Below, piece by piece: positions 49,616-60,730 of a stretch of 64,000 bases of DNA. The DNA comes from Prorocentrum cordatum (Eukaryota; Sar; Dinophyceae; Prorocentrales; Prorocentraceae), in NCBI GenBank assembly GCA_963575745.1, contig CAUYUJ010022537.1, forward strand, positions 485,252 to 549,251, in the 5' to 3' direction. A model generated the notes under the pieces. The model searched no databases. It worked only from the letters and a program-made list of their open reading frames with translations, and had not been told where the DNA came from. The position numbers and the translations under genes are program-made. Positions within the stretch are counted from its first letter, which is position 1, and each line of letters starts with the position of its first letter.

Positions 49616-50208
49616 CCTTCCAGTAGAGGAATGCGGCAAGATGGGGCTGTTGAAAGTTTGAGGAAGTGCCCTGCGACAGCGCCGCTCTGATAAGGAGTCG
49701 CCCTCCATCCGTCTGTCGGCTGCACACGCAACGTCTGGTCAGGCAACCTAGCAACATTTCCACGCGAGACCCCAGTCTGGAATCAGAGACGCCCTCCAAC
49801 CGTAGCACAACTCGCCATGCGCTGTGCTATGCTTGAGGAAGTCTCAGGCGAGAGCCGTGTTTCGAACACGTGCCAGCCCGCTTCCGTGCAGTTCCTGTCT
49901 GGGTAGTCGAAGGCCAGACTGTCAGATTGGATTGGGCCCCAAGGGCCAATCTGGCCTGGCCAAGCTGGACGATCTGGGCTCTTCGTCAGACGGGATTCGC
50001 GTGGGCTCCCTCGCCAGATTGCCCCCCGTTTGCCAGATTGGGCCTGCCAGCTTGGCGCCAGATTGGCTTCGACTACCCAGCCAGTTTGGAATCAGAGACG
50101 CCCTCCAACTGTGACACAACTCGCCATGCGCTGTGCTATGCTTGAGGAGGTCTCAGGCGAGAGCCTCGTTTCGAACACGTGCCAGCCCGCTTCCGTGCAG
50201 CTCCCGTG
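49616..50208. repeat. ~75-80-bp repeat block 2 and 127-bp tandem pair
   Basis: 49616-49771 holds repeats related to 44480-44745. 49772-49898 and 50081-50208 are two copies of a ~127-bp unit starting CCAGTYTGGAATCAGAG and ending GTGCAGYTCCYGTGT, with a few differences. MITE-B lies exactly between them. Confidence 0.85.
49899..50080. mobile_element. MITE-B, copy 5, at a tandem-repeat junction
   Basis: CTGGGTAGTCGAAGG to CTTCGACTACCCAG. It abuts both 127-bp repeats with no gap and has no 5-bp target duplication. Confidence 0.9.
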
Positions 50209-50299
50209 TTCGAGCGACGACGGTGCGCGGCGCCGGGGCGAGAGCAACATTTTGAAGAGGGCCCAGCCTCCATCCGTGCGACTGCTGCACGCCTTTTTA

Positions 50300-50463
50300 T
50301 CAGGAGAGGGAAAACACACACAGACACGATTAGTCCTCGATTCCCCAGAAAATATTAGAAAGTATGGGAAGTGGGGGGGAAGACAGAAACCCAGAAAATA
50401 TGGGAAACTATGGGGAACATTTTCATTTGTGTGTATGTATTTGTGTGTCCTGGGGCCCCTTCA
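50300..50463. mobile_element. MITE-C, copy 6
   Basis: TCAGGAGAGGGAAAACACA to CTGGGGCCCCTTCA. It interrupts a unit of the ~75-80-bp repeat, which continues at 50464. Confidence 0.9.
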
Positions 50464-51006
50464 TTTCAGACGAATGCGCGCGGCGCTGAGGCGAGATCCA
50501 CATGCTTTGAAAGGTGGTGGCCTCCATCCTACCCTAAATAGCGTCGGCGAGCGCCCTGGCGACCCCAAATAGCGTCGGCGAGCGAAGCTGTGAAGGCGGT
50601 TGTGGGCGCCGCCATGGCGGAGCCACGTCTCGAAGGGGACCTGGCCTCCATGCCCGCAGTTGTGGGACACTCCAGGCTTCGGGATCGGAACTCGTGAGGA
50701 AGTCTCGAGCGCAGCGCCTGGGCCGGCCTGCGGACACGTCTGATGGAGCGACAGGCGCCAGTGAGAAGTTATGTACGATGGAAGGGGTAGGGAGGGAACG
50801 GGAAAGGGGACGGAGTCCCTGTTCTTCCTCATGCACCCTCATGCACCCCTTGACTCTTCTTCTCCTCCTCACCCTACCCTGCTCTTTCAGTCCTCTGCTG
50901 TCTTCCTCCATCCTCTCCCCCGCTTCCTCCCCAGCCGTCCTCCCGCTACCCTCGCCCTCGAAGCTCCATTTGGCTCTCTTGCCCCCGTAGTTCCCGTCCG
51001 GTGTCA
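50464..51006. other. No gene recognised
   Basis: Starts with ~75-80-bp repeat remnants and a short duplicated word (CCCTAAATAGCGTCGGCGAGC and CCAAATAGCGTCGGCGAGCG at 50532-50584), then unique and pyrimidine-rich sequence. Confidence 0.5.
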
Positions 51007-51030
51007 TACATCTTGTTCTCTCAGCTCGCA

Positions 51031-51577
51031 TACAGTGAGCGGCTTGAACAAGGAACGCTTACTTTCCAAAAGGGGCTCGGTCGTTCCTTAGGCTTGCATG
51101 CGTTATTTACGGTTCCTTATGCGCTATTTGTTATGTACCGTTCCTTATGCGTTATTCCTTGGGATAAAAAAGGAGTTTCGTTCCTTATTTACTCCAGATT
51201 TTGTAATAAAAGGGAGGGGGTCTGGACCCTACAAGACAAGCCATTTCAGACCTCCCCCGTGGGAGAACCCTCCAAAACATCGTCTCCAGACCCCCCAGGC
51301 CCTCCAAGATAGCCTGGAAGAGACCCCCCCCGAAATGAGACCCCCCTCCCTTTATTACGAAATCTGGAGTACAGCCGGACCAAGGTATAAGATCGAGGTC
51401 GGTTCGGGGAGGGTACCCCAGTGTTCTTCGTGCTTGTTGGATGCCCTTGTGCATCCCGGGGAGGGTACCCTTGGATGTTCTGTGTGGCTGGGCTGGCGGA
51501 GGGTCTCAAGTCCTTGAGGGATGTTCTTCTGTCCCAGGTCCGACCGTATCGTTCCTTAGGTCAGGCCGATGACTGTA
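51031..51577. mobile_element. MITE-D-related element carrying MITE-L
   Basis: TACAGTGAGCGGCTTGAACA and GGTCAGGCCGATGACTGTA are diverged MITE-D ends; GTTCCTTA words fill the interior. The 24-bp word TACRTCTTGTTCTCTCAGC plus TCGCA flanks it at 51007-51030 and 51576-51599. Confidence 0.75.
51192..51369. mobile_element. MITE-L
   Basis: CTCCAGATTTTGTAATAAAA and TTTATTACGAAATCTGGAG are ~30-bp terminal inverted repeats that continue through GGGAGGGGGTCT. TA is present at 51190-51191 and 51370-51371, a TA target duplication. Confidence 0.9.
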
Positions 51578-51860
51578 CGTCTTGTTCTCTCAGCTCGCAC
51601 GCGCGATCTTCAGAGCGCCCACGGCCGCCCCGGAGGCACCCGAGATCGCCACAGAGAGGTTGCAACGGCCGCCGGGCAGCCATTCGGGGGCCTCCTGCTA
51701 GCATCGGGAGCGACAGAAGGACGTACACGTACATGAATCCACGCTGGTTTCGAGAGCACGCGTTGCCCGAGAGTTCGTATCACGCGGCGCCGGTCTCGCG
51801 GATCGAGGGGCCGTGTGCATGTACATAGCTGGGCGCGTACGTCCTTTGTGGGCCTCCTGC

Positions 51861-52033
51861 TAGAACGGCACGAAGGTCGGGACAAAATCGGATCGGGATA
51901 ACTCGACATCTCTGAGAATCGGCGGGTTTGGAGGATGCATTGGGCGCCGCGGCCGCTCCAGAGCGTTCCAGGACGCTCTGAGAGCGCTCCGGGGCGCTCT
52001 GGAGCGATTTATCCCGATCCTAGCCCTGTTTTA
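51861..52033. mobile_element. MITE-I, copy 2
   Basis: TAGAACGGCACGAAGGTCGG to TAGCCCTGTTTTA with the same inner GGATCGGGATAA/TTATCCCGATCC pair as copy 1. No direct repeats around it. Confidence 0.85.
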
Positions 52034-52039
52034 CTTGCG

Positions 52040-52160
52040 GCTGCCTTAAAGCTCTCTTGGGGTCCTCCTGGACCGTCTCGCGGGCCTTTTGAACCGTCTT
52101 AGGGGCCTCCATGGACCGTCTGGGGGCCCTCTTGTTGGTATGTCTTGGGGCCCTCTTTTC
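52040..52160 (+). repeat. CTTGGGGCC satellite, short tract
   Basis: A few CTCTTGGGGTCC and CTTAGGGGCCTC words before MITE-E copy 2. Confidence 0.75.
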
Positions 52161-52350
52161 GGGCCGGGCGAAAGGGGGGGATTGGGAAAGGGGGGGTTAC
52201 GAAATTTGCTGCATGCAGCTGGTTTCGGCCTCACCGAGGGGCCCATTCCTCGATACATAGCCGCCTCCGGCGCCGGGAGGCGACGGGAAATCAGCTACGT
52301 GAGCTGATTCTCAAACCCCCCCTTTGCTATCCCCCCCTTTCGCCCGACCC
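52161..52350. mobile_element. MITE-E, copy 2 (intact)
   Basis: GGGCCGGGCGAAAGGGGGGG and its complement CCCCCCCTTTCGCCCGACCC form the ends. An internal TCAGCTACGTGAGCTGA palindrome lies near the right arm. It sits within CTTGGGGCC sequence. Confidence 0.9.
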
Positions 52351-52930
52351 GATCTTTGGGGCCTCCAGGGCCGCCTGGTGGCAATGCTGGAGGCTGCTTG
52401 GGCCGTCCCTGGCCTCCGAGGGTCGAACGAGGCGAGAGCGCCAAGATCTGTCACAAACCCTTTGGGGAATCATTGATTTTGGCCTCGGGGAGCGCCTCTG
52501 CGAGTTCTCTTGGGGCTCTCTTGGGCCGTCTTGGGGGCTTTTTGCGCCCTCTTCGGGCCATCTTGGATGCCTCGGGGAGCGCCCCTGCGAGTTCTCCTGG
52601 GGCTCCCTTCGGCCGTCTTGGGGGCTTTTTGCGCCCTCTTCGGGCCATCGTGGATGCCTCGGGGAGCGCCCCTGCGAGTTCTCCTGGGGCTCTCTTGGGC
52701 CGTCTTGGGGGCTTTTTTGCGCCCTCTTCGGACCATCTTGGATGCCTCGGGGAGCGCCCCTGCGAGTTCTCTTGGGGCTCTCTTGGGCCGTCTTGGGGGC
52801 TTTTTTGCGCCCTCTTCGGGCCATCTTGGATCTTGGACCGTCTTGGGGCCGTCTTGGCCCGTCTCGAGACGATCTTGAGCCATCTTGTGGCCCCCTTGGA
52901 CCCCCGAGAAGGTTAAAAGGCCCAAATCAT
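52351..52930 (+). repeat. CTTGGGGCC satellite, tract 6, with anchor and 87-bp tandem
   Basis: Anchor at about 52405-52480 ending in AATCA-T-TGATT (52468-52478) and TTGGCCTC. Then four tandem units of 87-88 bp starting CTCGGGGAGCGCC at 52484, 52571, 52658 and 52746; each encodes the same 29-residue shadow in one frame. Confidence 0.9.
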
Positions 52931-53244
52931 TGAGTTTCCCGACAGGTTTTGGTAGGTTTTTGGGCCCTAGGTGGAGTTCACCATCTTTGGTCGACGGATG
53001 TGGCGCCACTCCTGGCGTGGTTTCTGGGCGGCCCGAGTGGGGTTCAGAGGGGTCTGGAGTGGGGTCCGGGGGGGGGCCGAGAGGGTCCGGGGAGTCCGAG
53101 AAGGTCCGGTGTGGAGGCCAGGGTGGTCAGGTGGGTCCGCGGGCGAGGTCCAGGCGGCCCGAGCTGGCCCGGGAGGGTCCGGGGGGTCCGGGGCGGGTCC
53201 AGGGAGTCCGAGAGGTCCAGGAGGATCTGGGGGTCCAGCTCCTC
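52931..53244. other. No gene recognised; G-rich
   Basis: GGTCCGGGGGGTCC-type words increase toward the TCC array. No coding evidence. Confidence 0.5.
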
Positions 53245-53770
53245 CCCGTCCCCCTCCTCCTCCTCCTCCTCCTCCTCCTCCTCCTCCTCCTCCTCCTCCC
53301 CTCCTCCTCCTCCTCCTCCTCCTCCTCCTCCCCTCCTCCTCCTCTCCTTCCCCCCCCTCCCCCTCCCTCTCCTCCCTCCCTCCCTCCCTCCTCTCCTCCT
53401 CCTCTCCTCCCCTCCTTCCTCCTCCTCCTCCTCCTCCTCCTCCTCTCCTCTCCTCCTCCTCCTCCTCCTCCTCTCCTCCTCTCTCTCCTCCTCATCCTCC
53501 TCCTCCTCCTCCTCCTCCTCCCTCCTCTCTCCTCCTCCTCCCCCTCCCCCTCCTCCTCCGGGGGTCAGGAGAGTCCGATGGGGTTCGGGGGGTTCCAGGG
53601 GAGTCTCGGGGTGGTTCCGAGGGGGTCTGGTGCGCCTGGGGGGTCTGGGGGGGTCCGCGGGTGTCCGGGGGGCTCTGGGGGGGTCTGGGGCCAGAAGGGC
53701 TCGGGAGAGGAGGAGGAGGAGGCCGAGGAGGAGGAGGAGGAGGAGGAGGAGGAGGAGGAGGAGGAGGGCG
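53245..53770. repeat. (TCC)n array, G-rich spacer and (GGA)n array
   Basis: TCC repeats at 53245-53560, GGGGGGTCTGGGG-type spacer, then GGA repeats at 53703-53768. The two arrays are complementary and could pair. Confidence 0.9.
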
Positions 53771-53924
53771 GGGCCAGGAGAGGTCAAGGGGGTGGCAGTT
53801 CGATTGGAGGTGCGTCCTGTTCGGCTCCTGTCGATTCGGCGGGGGGGGCGTCCAGTTCTAGTTCGGGTTCAGTTTTTGTCCGGTTCCCCAGAGGTTCCCC
53901 ACCGTCCCATTTGCACAGTGGATG

Positions 53925-54155
53925 TAGACGCAAGTAGCATACACCAGCGAACAGGTCGCATCCCCCAGCGAACAGGCCCACATACATTGGGACAGGACAT
54001 GCACCGGCGATCATACCTTTGGGCCGGATCGACGTTATATGTCTAAGCAAAGCGTCGAATCCACAATGTCTTGGGAGCGACATCCACCAGCAAAACTCCC
54101 CAGCGAACATACCTACATAAACCGGCGAACAGGACCTATCTTGGGATGTGTTGGG
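53925..54155. repeat. CCGGCGAACAGG degenerate repeats
   Basis: CCAGCGAACAGG, CACCGGCGAT, CCAGCGAACATACC and CCGGCGAACAGGACC at irregular ~20-30-bp spacing. A second block of the same words lies at 54605-54690. Confidence 0.7.
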
Positions 54156-54604
54156 CCCGTCTTCCGTCATGCCAATGCCTCCTCTTCCTCCTCCATTGGT
54201 CCTCCTCTCCCTCCGCCCTGTACTCTTTGCCCTGCTTTGCTCACTAGTTATCTTTATTATGTCCCTCCTCCCTTGTTCTTGATTTCTGCTGTCCCCTTCC
54301 ACCCTGTGTTCCTCTTGCCCCTCCCATACCACCCTATTTCGTGCTACACCGCCCCATCTTTCTCTCGCAGCTCGTTGCGGAGACTGCGCATCACCATCGC
54401 TGACATTTGTCGCTAGCATTGCCGCCATCATCATTCTCATCGCAGGTTGCCCAGACAGCGCATATCGCCCAAGATGGTTTCCATGAAGACATCAGATGCC
54501 ATCGATGGCCTCCAAGACGGCGCACGTCCCCAAAGGTCCCAAAGAGGGACCCAGAAGGTCCCCCAAGAGCACGGCTGGATTGACGGGGCATGACAAAACG
54601 CCTC
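54156..54604. other. No gene recognised
   Basis: Pyrimidine-rich first half. The second half has short CCCAAAGG-type words. No domain. Confidence 0.45.
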
Positions 54605-54690
54605 CACGCGGGCAAACAGGACATGCACCAGCGAACAGGTCGCACCCTCCGACGAACAGGACATGGACCGGCGAACCAGCCCCCGTGCGA

Positions 54691-56835
54691 AAAGGGACGA
54701 TGGTGAGCCTTTGGGTCGGTCCCAACCGGTTCGGGTATGCGAAAGTTCGCTCCTGTTCGGTTTGGATTTTTGATGCTCCCAGTCTTGGCACGGTCTGCTC
54801 CGGTCACGGTTCTCGGTTCTCGGTTCGGTTCGCGGCCACCATGTTTTTGCGGTCGCGCATGACAGCAGCAAACGACACGATGGTAAGGGGGGCGGCGTGG
54901 GCAGGCCATTCGGGTGCGTGAGCGCTTTGCTCCGCGAAGATTCCTATCAGCTAGACCCGCCTTCGGGAACAGCTATCAACGCGATGCCCGCGTCGTACTT
55001 GAAGAATTCAAAGAAGTGCGCGCCAGGTGCCGCGAAAAACCGCGGGCAACGGGCTACGCATCTTCTGGAGACCGGGGGGGGGGGGCAGCGGGGACGCGCG
55101 GGGAGGCGGGCGGGGGGGCGGGGGGCGGCGGGGGAGCGGGCGGGGGCGCAAACGCGCTCGGGGACGCGCGTTGTCGAGACAACGCAGAGGCGATTTCCAA
55201 AACAAATGACGGGATCGCGAGGTGCGCAAAGGTGAGCGAGAGAAGAGGAAGGTCGTTGCGACGTCGCTGGGAAACGTGATTTCCGGGGGGGGGGGGGGCG
55301 TTCGGGAGGGATGTTTTTGGAGACCGCCGCGAATTATGTCAATCAGGACATCTGGTGCCACGTCGGGAAGCAGAAGCTGCGCAGTGGGCGCAGGAGCGAG
55401 GAGAGCAGCTGGCACGAAACAAGAGATCGCCCGTGCCACGGGGGAAACGAAGTCGGCCGCGCACGGAGGATGACAAAATACGGTGGCTGGGCCACCACGA
55501 CAAGGAGTGCGCCGGCTTGCTTGGGCGGCCACTGCTGGCGAAGGGCGCGCCGCTGCTCTGGGAGACCGCCTGGATAGGTCGCGGGGGCAAGTCCTGTGGG
55601 GGCATGCGTCGACGATTCATGGGTGGGCTCTTGCGGCAGACGACGATGTTGCACCGTTGCACTCGCCGAGAGTCATAGCGATGAACTTTCGCGCGGATGA
55701 GTGACATCTGACTGGTTGGGCCCCCCCGCCGCGCCCTATGTAAGTCGAGAGGGCGCCCGCGGTTCTTGAGCGGGAATCGGAAGAGACCGACTCCGATTGC
55801 GAAGCGCGCTCAGTTGCCGATCGCGCGCCGTCGTTGGCAGCGACGGCGCGCGCCGCGCAGGGCCGGGCCGCGGGCGCGGCGATGGCGGATTTAAGGGGGG
55901 CGCGGCGCAAGTTGGACGTCTAGCCACGCGGCCGCCGCGCGCGCGAAGGCGAGAGAGCTGATCGATTGTTCGGCCTTCGAAGAAGATGCCGCGCAACGAG
56001 ACGAAGCGACTGGCAGAAAGAAGCCGCCGCAGGTTCTCCGAGGGGAAGGCGTGGAATAGAAAAAACAGGCAGCGCGGCTGGTGCCGCGAGGCGAGCGCGA
56101 GCGGCGCCGGCGGAGGCTGCGCCCGCGGAGCGCGAGTTCCGAAGGAAGGAGAGGCCGGCGTCTCGCGAAGAATGCGTGGCGAAGATACATGCTCGGACGG
56201 GAAACGGTGCAAAACACGCAGAGCATGGGCGGCGCAAGCGGAGAGCGCTGGACCGACGCAGCGCGGCGGCGACCTGGGCGACGCGGGGGCTGGCAACGCG
56301 GATGGGGTCAAACATTATTCGATCCACATCGCGCGAGGGGCGCCCGCGTCAAAGCACGACGGGATTCGTTCCGAAGCGGCGCGAAATGGAACGAGAGCGC
56401 TGGCGCGCTGCGACGTTCGAGCGGCAGGCGCCCGTCGATTTTCGGGGAGAAGGCAGAGACTTTAGAAGAGCAGGGGGAGCACGGCGCACTCCGAGAGAGG
56501 CTGCGTCCGACATGCGCGGAGGGGCCTGGGGTCAGACAGTCGCGCATGGAGAGCAGAACCGGAAAAGGAAGCCGCCGACGCGCTGCGCGCCAGTGCGCGG
56601 GGTGACTTTCTGGGAGGCAGGACGTTTGAACCGCGAACACGTGGAGAGTCCTCGGGCGAAGAAGATGGCCGGGGTAGGCTGCGAGGCGCGTGAGAGAAGT
56701 GGCCGAATCGGCGAGACGTCTGGAGGCAGAGCTCACGCGCGCGGCGCGCAGCGTGATTCTCTCTCCGGGCGCGGGCCGTTTGAATCAGAAGAATCAGATG
56801 GGACCATCGAGCGAAAAAGGGAGTCTGAGTGATTT
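54691..56835. other. No gene recognised
   Basis: GC-rich, long overlapping frames on both strands without any domain. A G-rich run lies at 55070-55150 and another near 55283-55300. One plus frame (55966-56832) is Arg/Glu/Ala-rich and looks like composition rather than protein. Confidence 0.45.
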
Positions 56836-57170
56836 GCAGGAGGAGGAGGAGGAGGAGGAGGAGGAGGAGGAGGAGGAGGGAGGAGGAGGAGGAGGAGGAG
56901 GAGGAGTTTGCAGGGGCCGCGCAGCAGGCGCGGCATGGTCGCGAGGAGGGTGGCCGGTGCGGCAAGACGCCCGGGGCGCGGGAGGTCGGCGCGCGCGGCG
57001 CGCGGGCGGAAGTTCCCGAGGCAGCGGCGCAGCAGCCCCGAGGGAGAAGAATAGCGCCTCCTCCTCCTCCTCCTCCTCCTCCTCCTCCTGCTCTTCCTCC
57101 TCCTGCTCCTGCTCCTGCTCCTCCTCCTCCTCCTCCTCCTCCTCCCTCCTCCTCCTCCTCCCTCCTCCCT
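56836..57170. repeat. (GGA)n and (TCC)n arrays in inverted arrangement
   Basis: GGA repeats at 56836-56912, 140 bp of unique sequence, then TCC/TGC repeats at 57057-57170. The pair could form a long imperfect stem. Confidence 0.9.
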
Positions 57171-57770
57171 CGCGCGCGACCGGTGCTCGCAGAGCGCAGG
57201 GGCCCGTTGGGTTCGCGGCGCGCGGCTGGCAGGGTCATCAGTTCAGTGGCGCATGCAGCGGGAGGCTTCCGAAGTCGGCGCTTGCCCTGCGGGGGGGGGG
57301 GGGCGCGTCGTGCGCCGAGAGGAGCTGCACTTTGAAGCGCACGTCCCGCAAGTGATTCCCGATCGGGCGACCAGCTGGGAGATGGAGTCCGCACTGGCGC
57401 CGCGCGCATCGGACGCCGCGAGCATACCACCAGGCAGGGGCAAGCAACGAGGGGAGAGGAATGAGAGGACAACGGCGCCGATGAAGGGAAAGAAAGAAAG
57501 GACAAGCTACAATGGAGGTTGGTGCGGTTGGTGGGGAGACAGGTTCAAGAATGCAAAGAGGTTGAACAGCGGGGCCGATGCGCAAACGGTGGAAGCACCA
57601 CCAGAGACAACAGCACACCGCATGTGGCACGCCGCCGCGTTTGGGTCGTGCACCAGAAGCGTCTGGAACAGAAGTCATCGGAGTGCAATGTCTACATGTG
57701 TATATATACACACACGTATAGTTGAATTCGTTATCTGCCCCTTTTTTCCGCATGTTTTCCCACGCGTGCA
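57171..57770. other. No gene recognised
   Basis: Unique-looking sequence with mixed short frames; an ACACAC-rich bit near 57700. Confidence 0.4.
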
Positions 57771-59905
57771 AGTCAGAGGTTTGTTGGTGCTTGTTCGGGT
57801 TTCTTCGGGAGCATCTTAGGGTACTTGGGGGGGCAGCGTTGGTGTGTCGTGGGGCCGTTCAAGGTTTATGTTGGGTTTCGTGTTGGCGTCTAGGCGGCAT
57901 CGTTCGGCTTCATGGTGGCCTTTGTTGGCAGCTTGGCGGGTTGAAGCGGCTCGAAAAACAGTTTTGCGTATCCCCATTCAGGGTCCTCTTGGAGCCGGGT
58001 TTCGGGCGTCGGGGGCCGTGTTGGACGCTTGCCGGGCAGTTTTGAAGTTGTATTCGGCCGTTTGGGAGTCTCCTCGGGAGCCTCTTAGGCCGTGTTGGGG
58101 CGATCTCAAACGCGTCCAAAACCGTTCTGGACGTTGTGAAAGCTGAACGTGCGAATCTCCAAAAAATATGCGTTTCCCCAAGTTCCCAATGGGAATGGGA
58201 CGATTTGGGGGCGTCGGTGTGCGCTTGCAAGTATTTTGGGACGTGTTGGACGGGTCTTGGGCCGTCAAGATGCCATCTTGAGCGGTGTTGGCCGATGCGT
58301 CGGCGACTCGGAGTTGTTTTGGGCAGTCGCGGATGTCTTTGGAGCCTTTTTGGGGGCCGCCCGAAAACACCGCCCATGGCGCATTCCCACGGGGGCGTCT
58401 AGAGTCTGGAGGTCGTACAGGGCCATGAGGGGGGGCCGGGGGGGGCATTCTTGGTTTTGAGGCCCAGGGTGGGGATTATAGGACGCGCCTAGAGACCCAC
58501 AAGGTGGCGGCGGATAAATGTGTGCACACCCGTCTGGCCGTGCCGAGGTTCTGCGGGACGTCGCCCGTGTCCGGAGAAGAACTCGAAGAGAGCCCCGAAG
58601 GGCGCCCGAAGACCCCAAATGACCGCCAAAACGAGCCCCCCAAGGCGACCAAGATGGAACAAAGACTGCCCAATCTGCTCGGGAGACGGCCCAACGGGCT
58701 CCCAAGACGGCCGAAAAGGCGCCCGCAGAGGACACCCAAGAAGCCTCCGGGAGGCACAAATCCAGTGATCTGTTGTTTGTTTAATTTCAGCACGGTGCGT
58801 TCGTCGGTCTTCAGACCGCCCAAGACGACCTAAGAGGCTCCCAAGATCGCCTCAAGATGGCCCAAGACGCATTCAGGAGTGTTCCGAGAAGGGCCTAGGA
58901 CGGCCCAAGAGGGGCCCAAAACGACCCAAGAGGGCGCTCAGACCCCCAAAAGGGCCCCCAGAGGTGCTCCAGACAGCCCAGGAATACCTCAAGACAGTCC
59001 AACGGGCCCCCCCAGAACGCCCAGCCACAGCCCCAAGATGGCCCAGAGTGGCCAACGACGGCTCAAGAAGGCCCAAGACGGTCGAGCAGGCCCCCAAGAC
59101 GGTTTGAGAACAGCCTCAAGCGACCACTAAGAGGCTCCAAGAGGAATCGCAGTAAGGTCCCACGAGGCCACAATCATCGATTCCCCCAAGTTTTCGTTAA
59201 CAGATGTTACTCGTCTCGCCTTTTGGGGCTTCTGGCGTTGCCAGACCGCCCAACACGACCTAGACACCGCGGTGCTGCGCCCCAAGAGGCAGCCAAGATC
59301 GCCTCAGCATAGATCTAAAGGGGCATAGGACAGTCCAGGAGGCCTCCAAGACGAGGCCCCCCACATGGCTCTAATAGGAGTTCAAAACAAGCCCCCAAGC
59401 GGCCCCTAAGCAGCGTCCAGCCCAAGATGTGCCCAGAGACCCTCAATTCACTCGAAGCCCTCCTGAGGAGGCCCCCCCCAAGCGGACTCCCAGAGACAAA
59501 CTGCCCTGATGTTCCGCACTTGTGTCGATAACCTTCATTGTTTCCAAGGGTGTGGTACAGGCGACTCAAGACGCTCTTCGAGGGCTCCTAGACTTCCCAG
59601 GTGCGCTTCCCAGACGGCCCAGGAGTTGCCAAAGAAGCCCCAATCTTACACGAAGCAGCATGGTCATGAAGCAGGCTCTCGAGCTCAGACCATTTCTTGT
59701 GGAATAGGGGACCGGACGCTGGAACGTATTCTGGCAGCGCCTCTCGGAGCTTTCGGCGTCCTCAGAGATGTCGCCAAGAGGTCCCCGAGAGGCTCTCCCG
59801 ACTGCCCCAAGAGGACCCAAGCGGCCTCCGTGCGGCCCGCAGCCCAGGATGGGCCCACAGGCTACCAAGTCGCTCGAACCTGCCGCAGGAGGCCGCCCAA
59901 GCAAG
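57771..59905. repeat. Diverged CTTGGGGCC tracts in both orientations
   Basis: 57771-58370 is plus orientation with an AT-rich anchor-like island near 58135-58200. 58590-59160 and 59230-59905 are the reverse orientation (CCCAAGACGGCCCAAGAGG). The switch lies near 58400-58590. Confidence 0.7.
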
Positions 59906-60730
59906 CCTCAGAGGCCGGTTGCTTTGTGTTCTGTTGGGTTTGTCGATCTCTTGCCAGTGGTTCGTGGGGCCCGCCATACCGTCCGCGCTTCACCGTGCTC
60001 CCTTCACCGCCAGGACTGTGTCAACACTCAGCGCGACCACTTTTCAGGCGATATGCGATTACCTTTGCATTGTCAGTGTTCTTTGAATCCCATGTGATGG
60101 AAGAGGACTGATCGGACGCCCAGTGAGACTTCGCGTAAGCACGTTACGCTTACCGTTCATCTCGATTGTGTTTCCATCATGACGTTACAGGCAAAGTTGA
60201 GTTTCTCCCCTGCCTCATGATGTATCCTTCTCCTTGCACCTGCCGTTGCACCTGCCCATGCCCATGCCCTTCACCTTGTCCCTCTTCCCACTCCCCCCTC
60301 CCCGCTCTTCCTCATCCCCCTTTCTCCCTCCCTCTCCCGCTCCCTCTCTCTACTCCCTCCCTCTCCCCTCCCTCTCTCACCTCCTCCCCTCTCAGCCTCC
60401 CTTCCTGCATCTGTCTTTCCCCCTTTCTTTCCCCTCCCCCTGCAACTGTCCCTGTCGCTGTATCTCACTTGCACCTTCTCTCCACTTCCCCTGCGATCTC
60501 CTCCCTTCCACCCTCCCCTCCATCTCCCCTCCACGAATTCGCAGATGCTCCTTTCTTTGGAAATTCCATCGGTGCGGGCGGTGCCGCCTTATATACTTGG
60601 TGGCCTTCGGCTCATCCCGCCACTGGGCCAGATGCCTCTTGGATGCCATTTGGGTAATTACTCGCTGCGTGGAGCTCTCCATAGGTGCATCTCATGTTTT
60701 ATGTCATGCCATAGTGAGCGTCTGTTAATG
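59906..60730. other. No gene recognised; pyrimidine-rich 60220-60540
   Basis: CCCTCTCCCTCCC-type low complexity in the middle; unique sequence either side. Confidence 0.5.

Noticed and set aside
50960-50980. CTCCATTTGGCTCTCTTG as a spliced-leader relic
   Set aside because: A base is missing and the 3' CAAG is absent; too weak beside the matches at 14838 and 22571.
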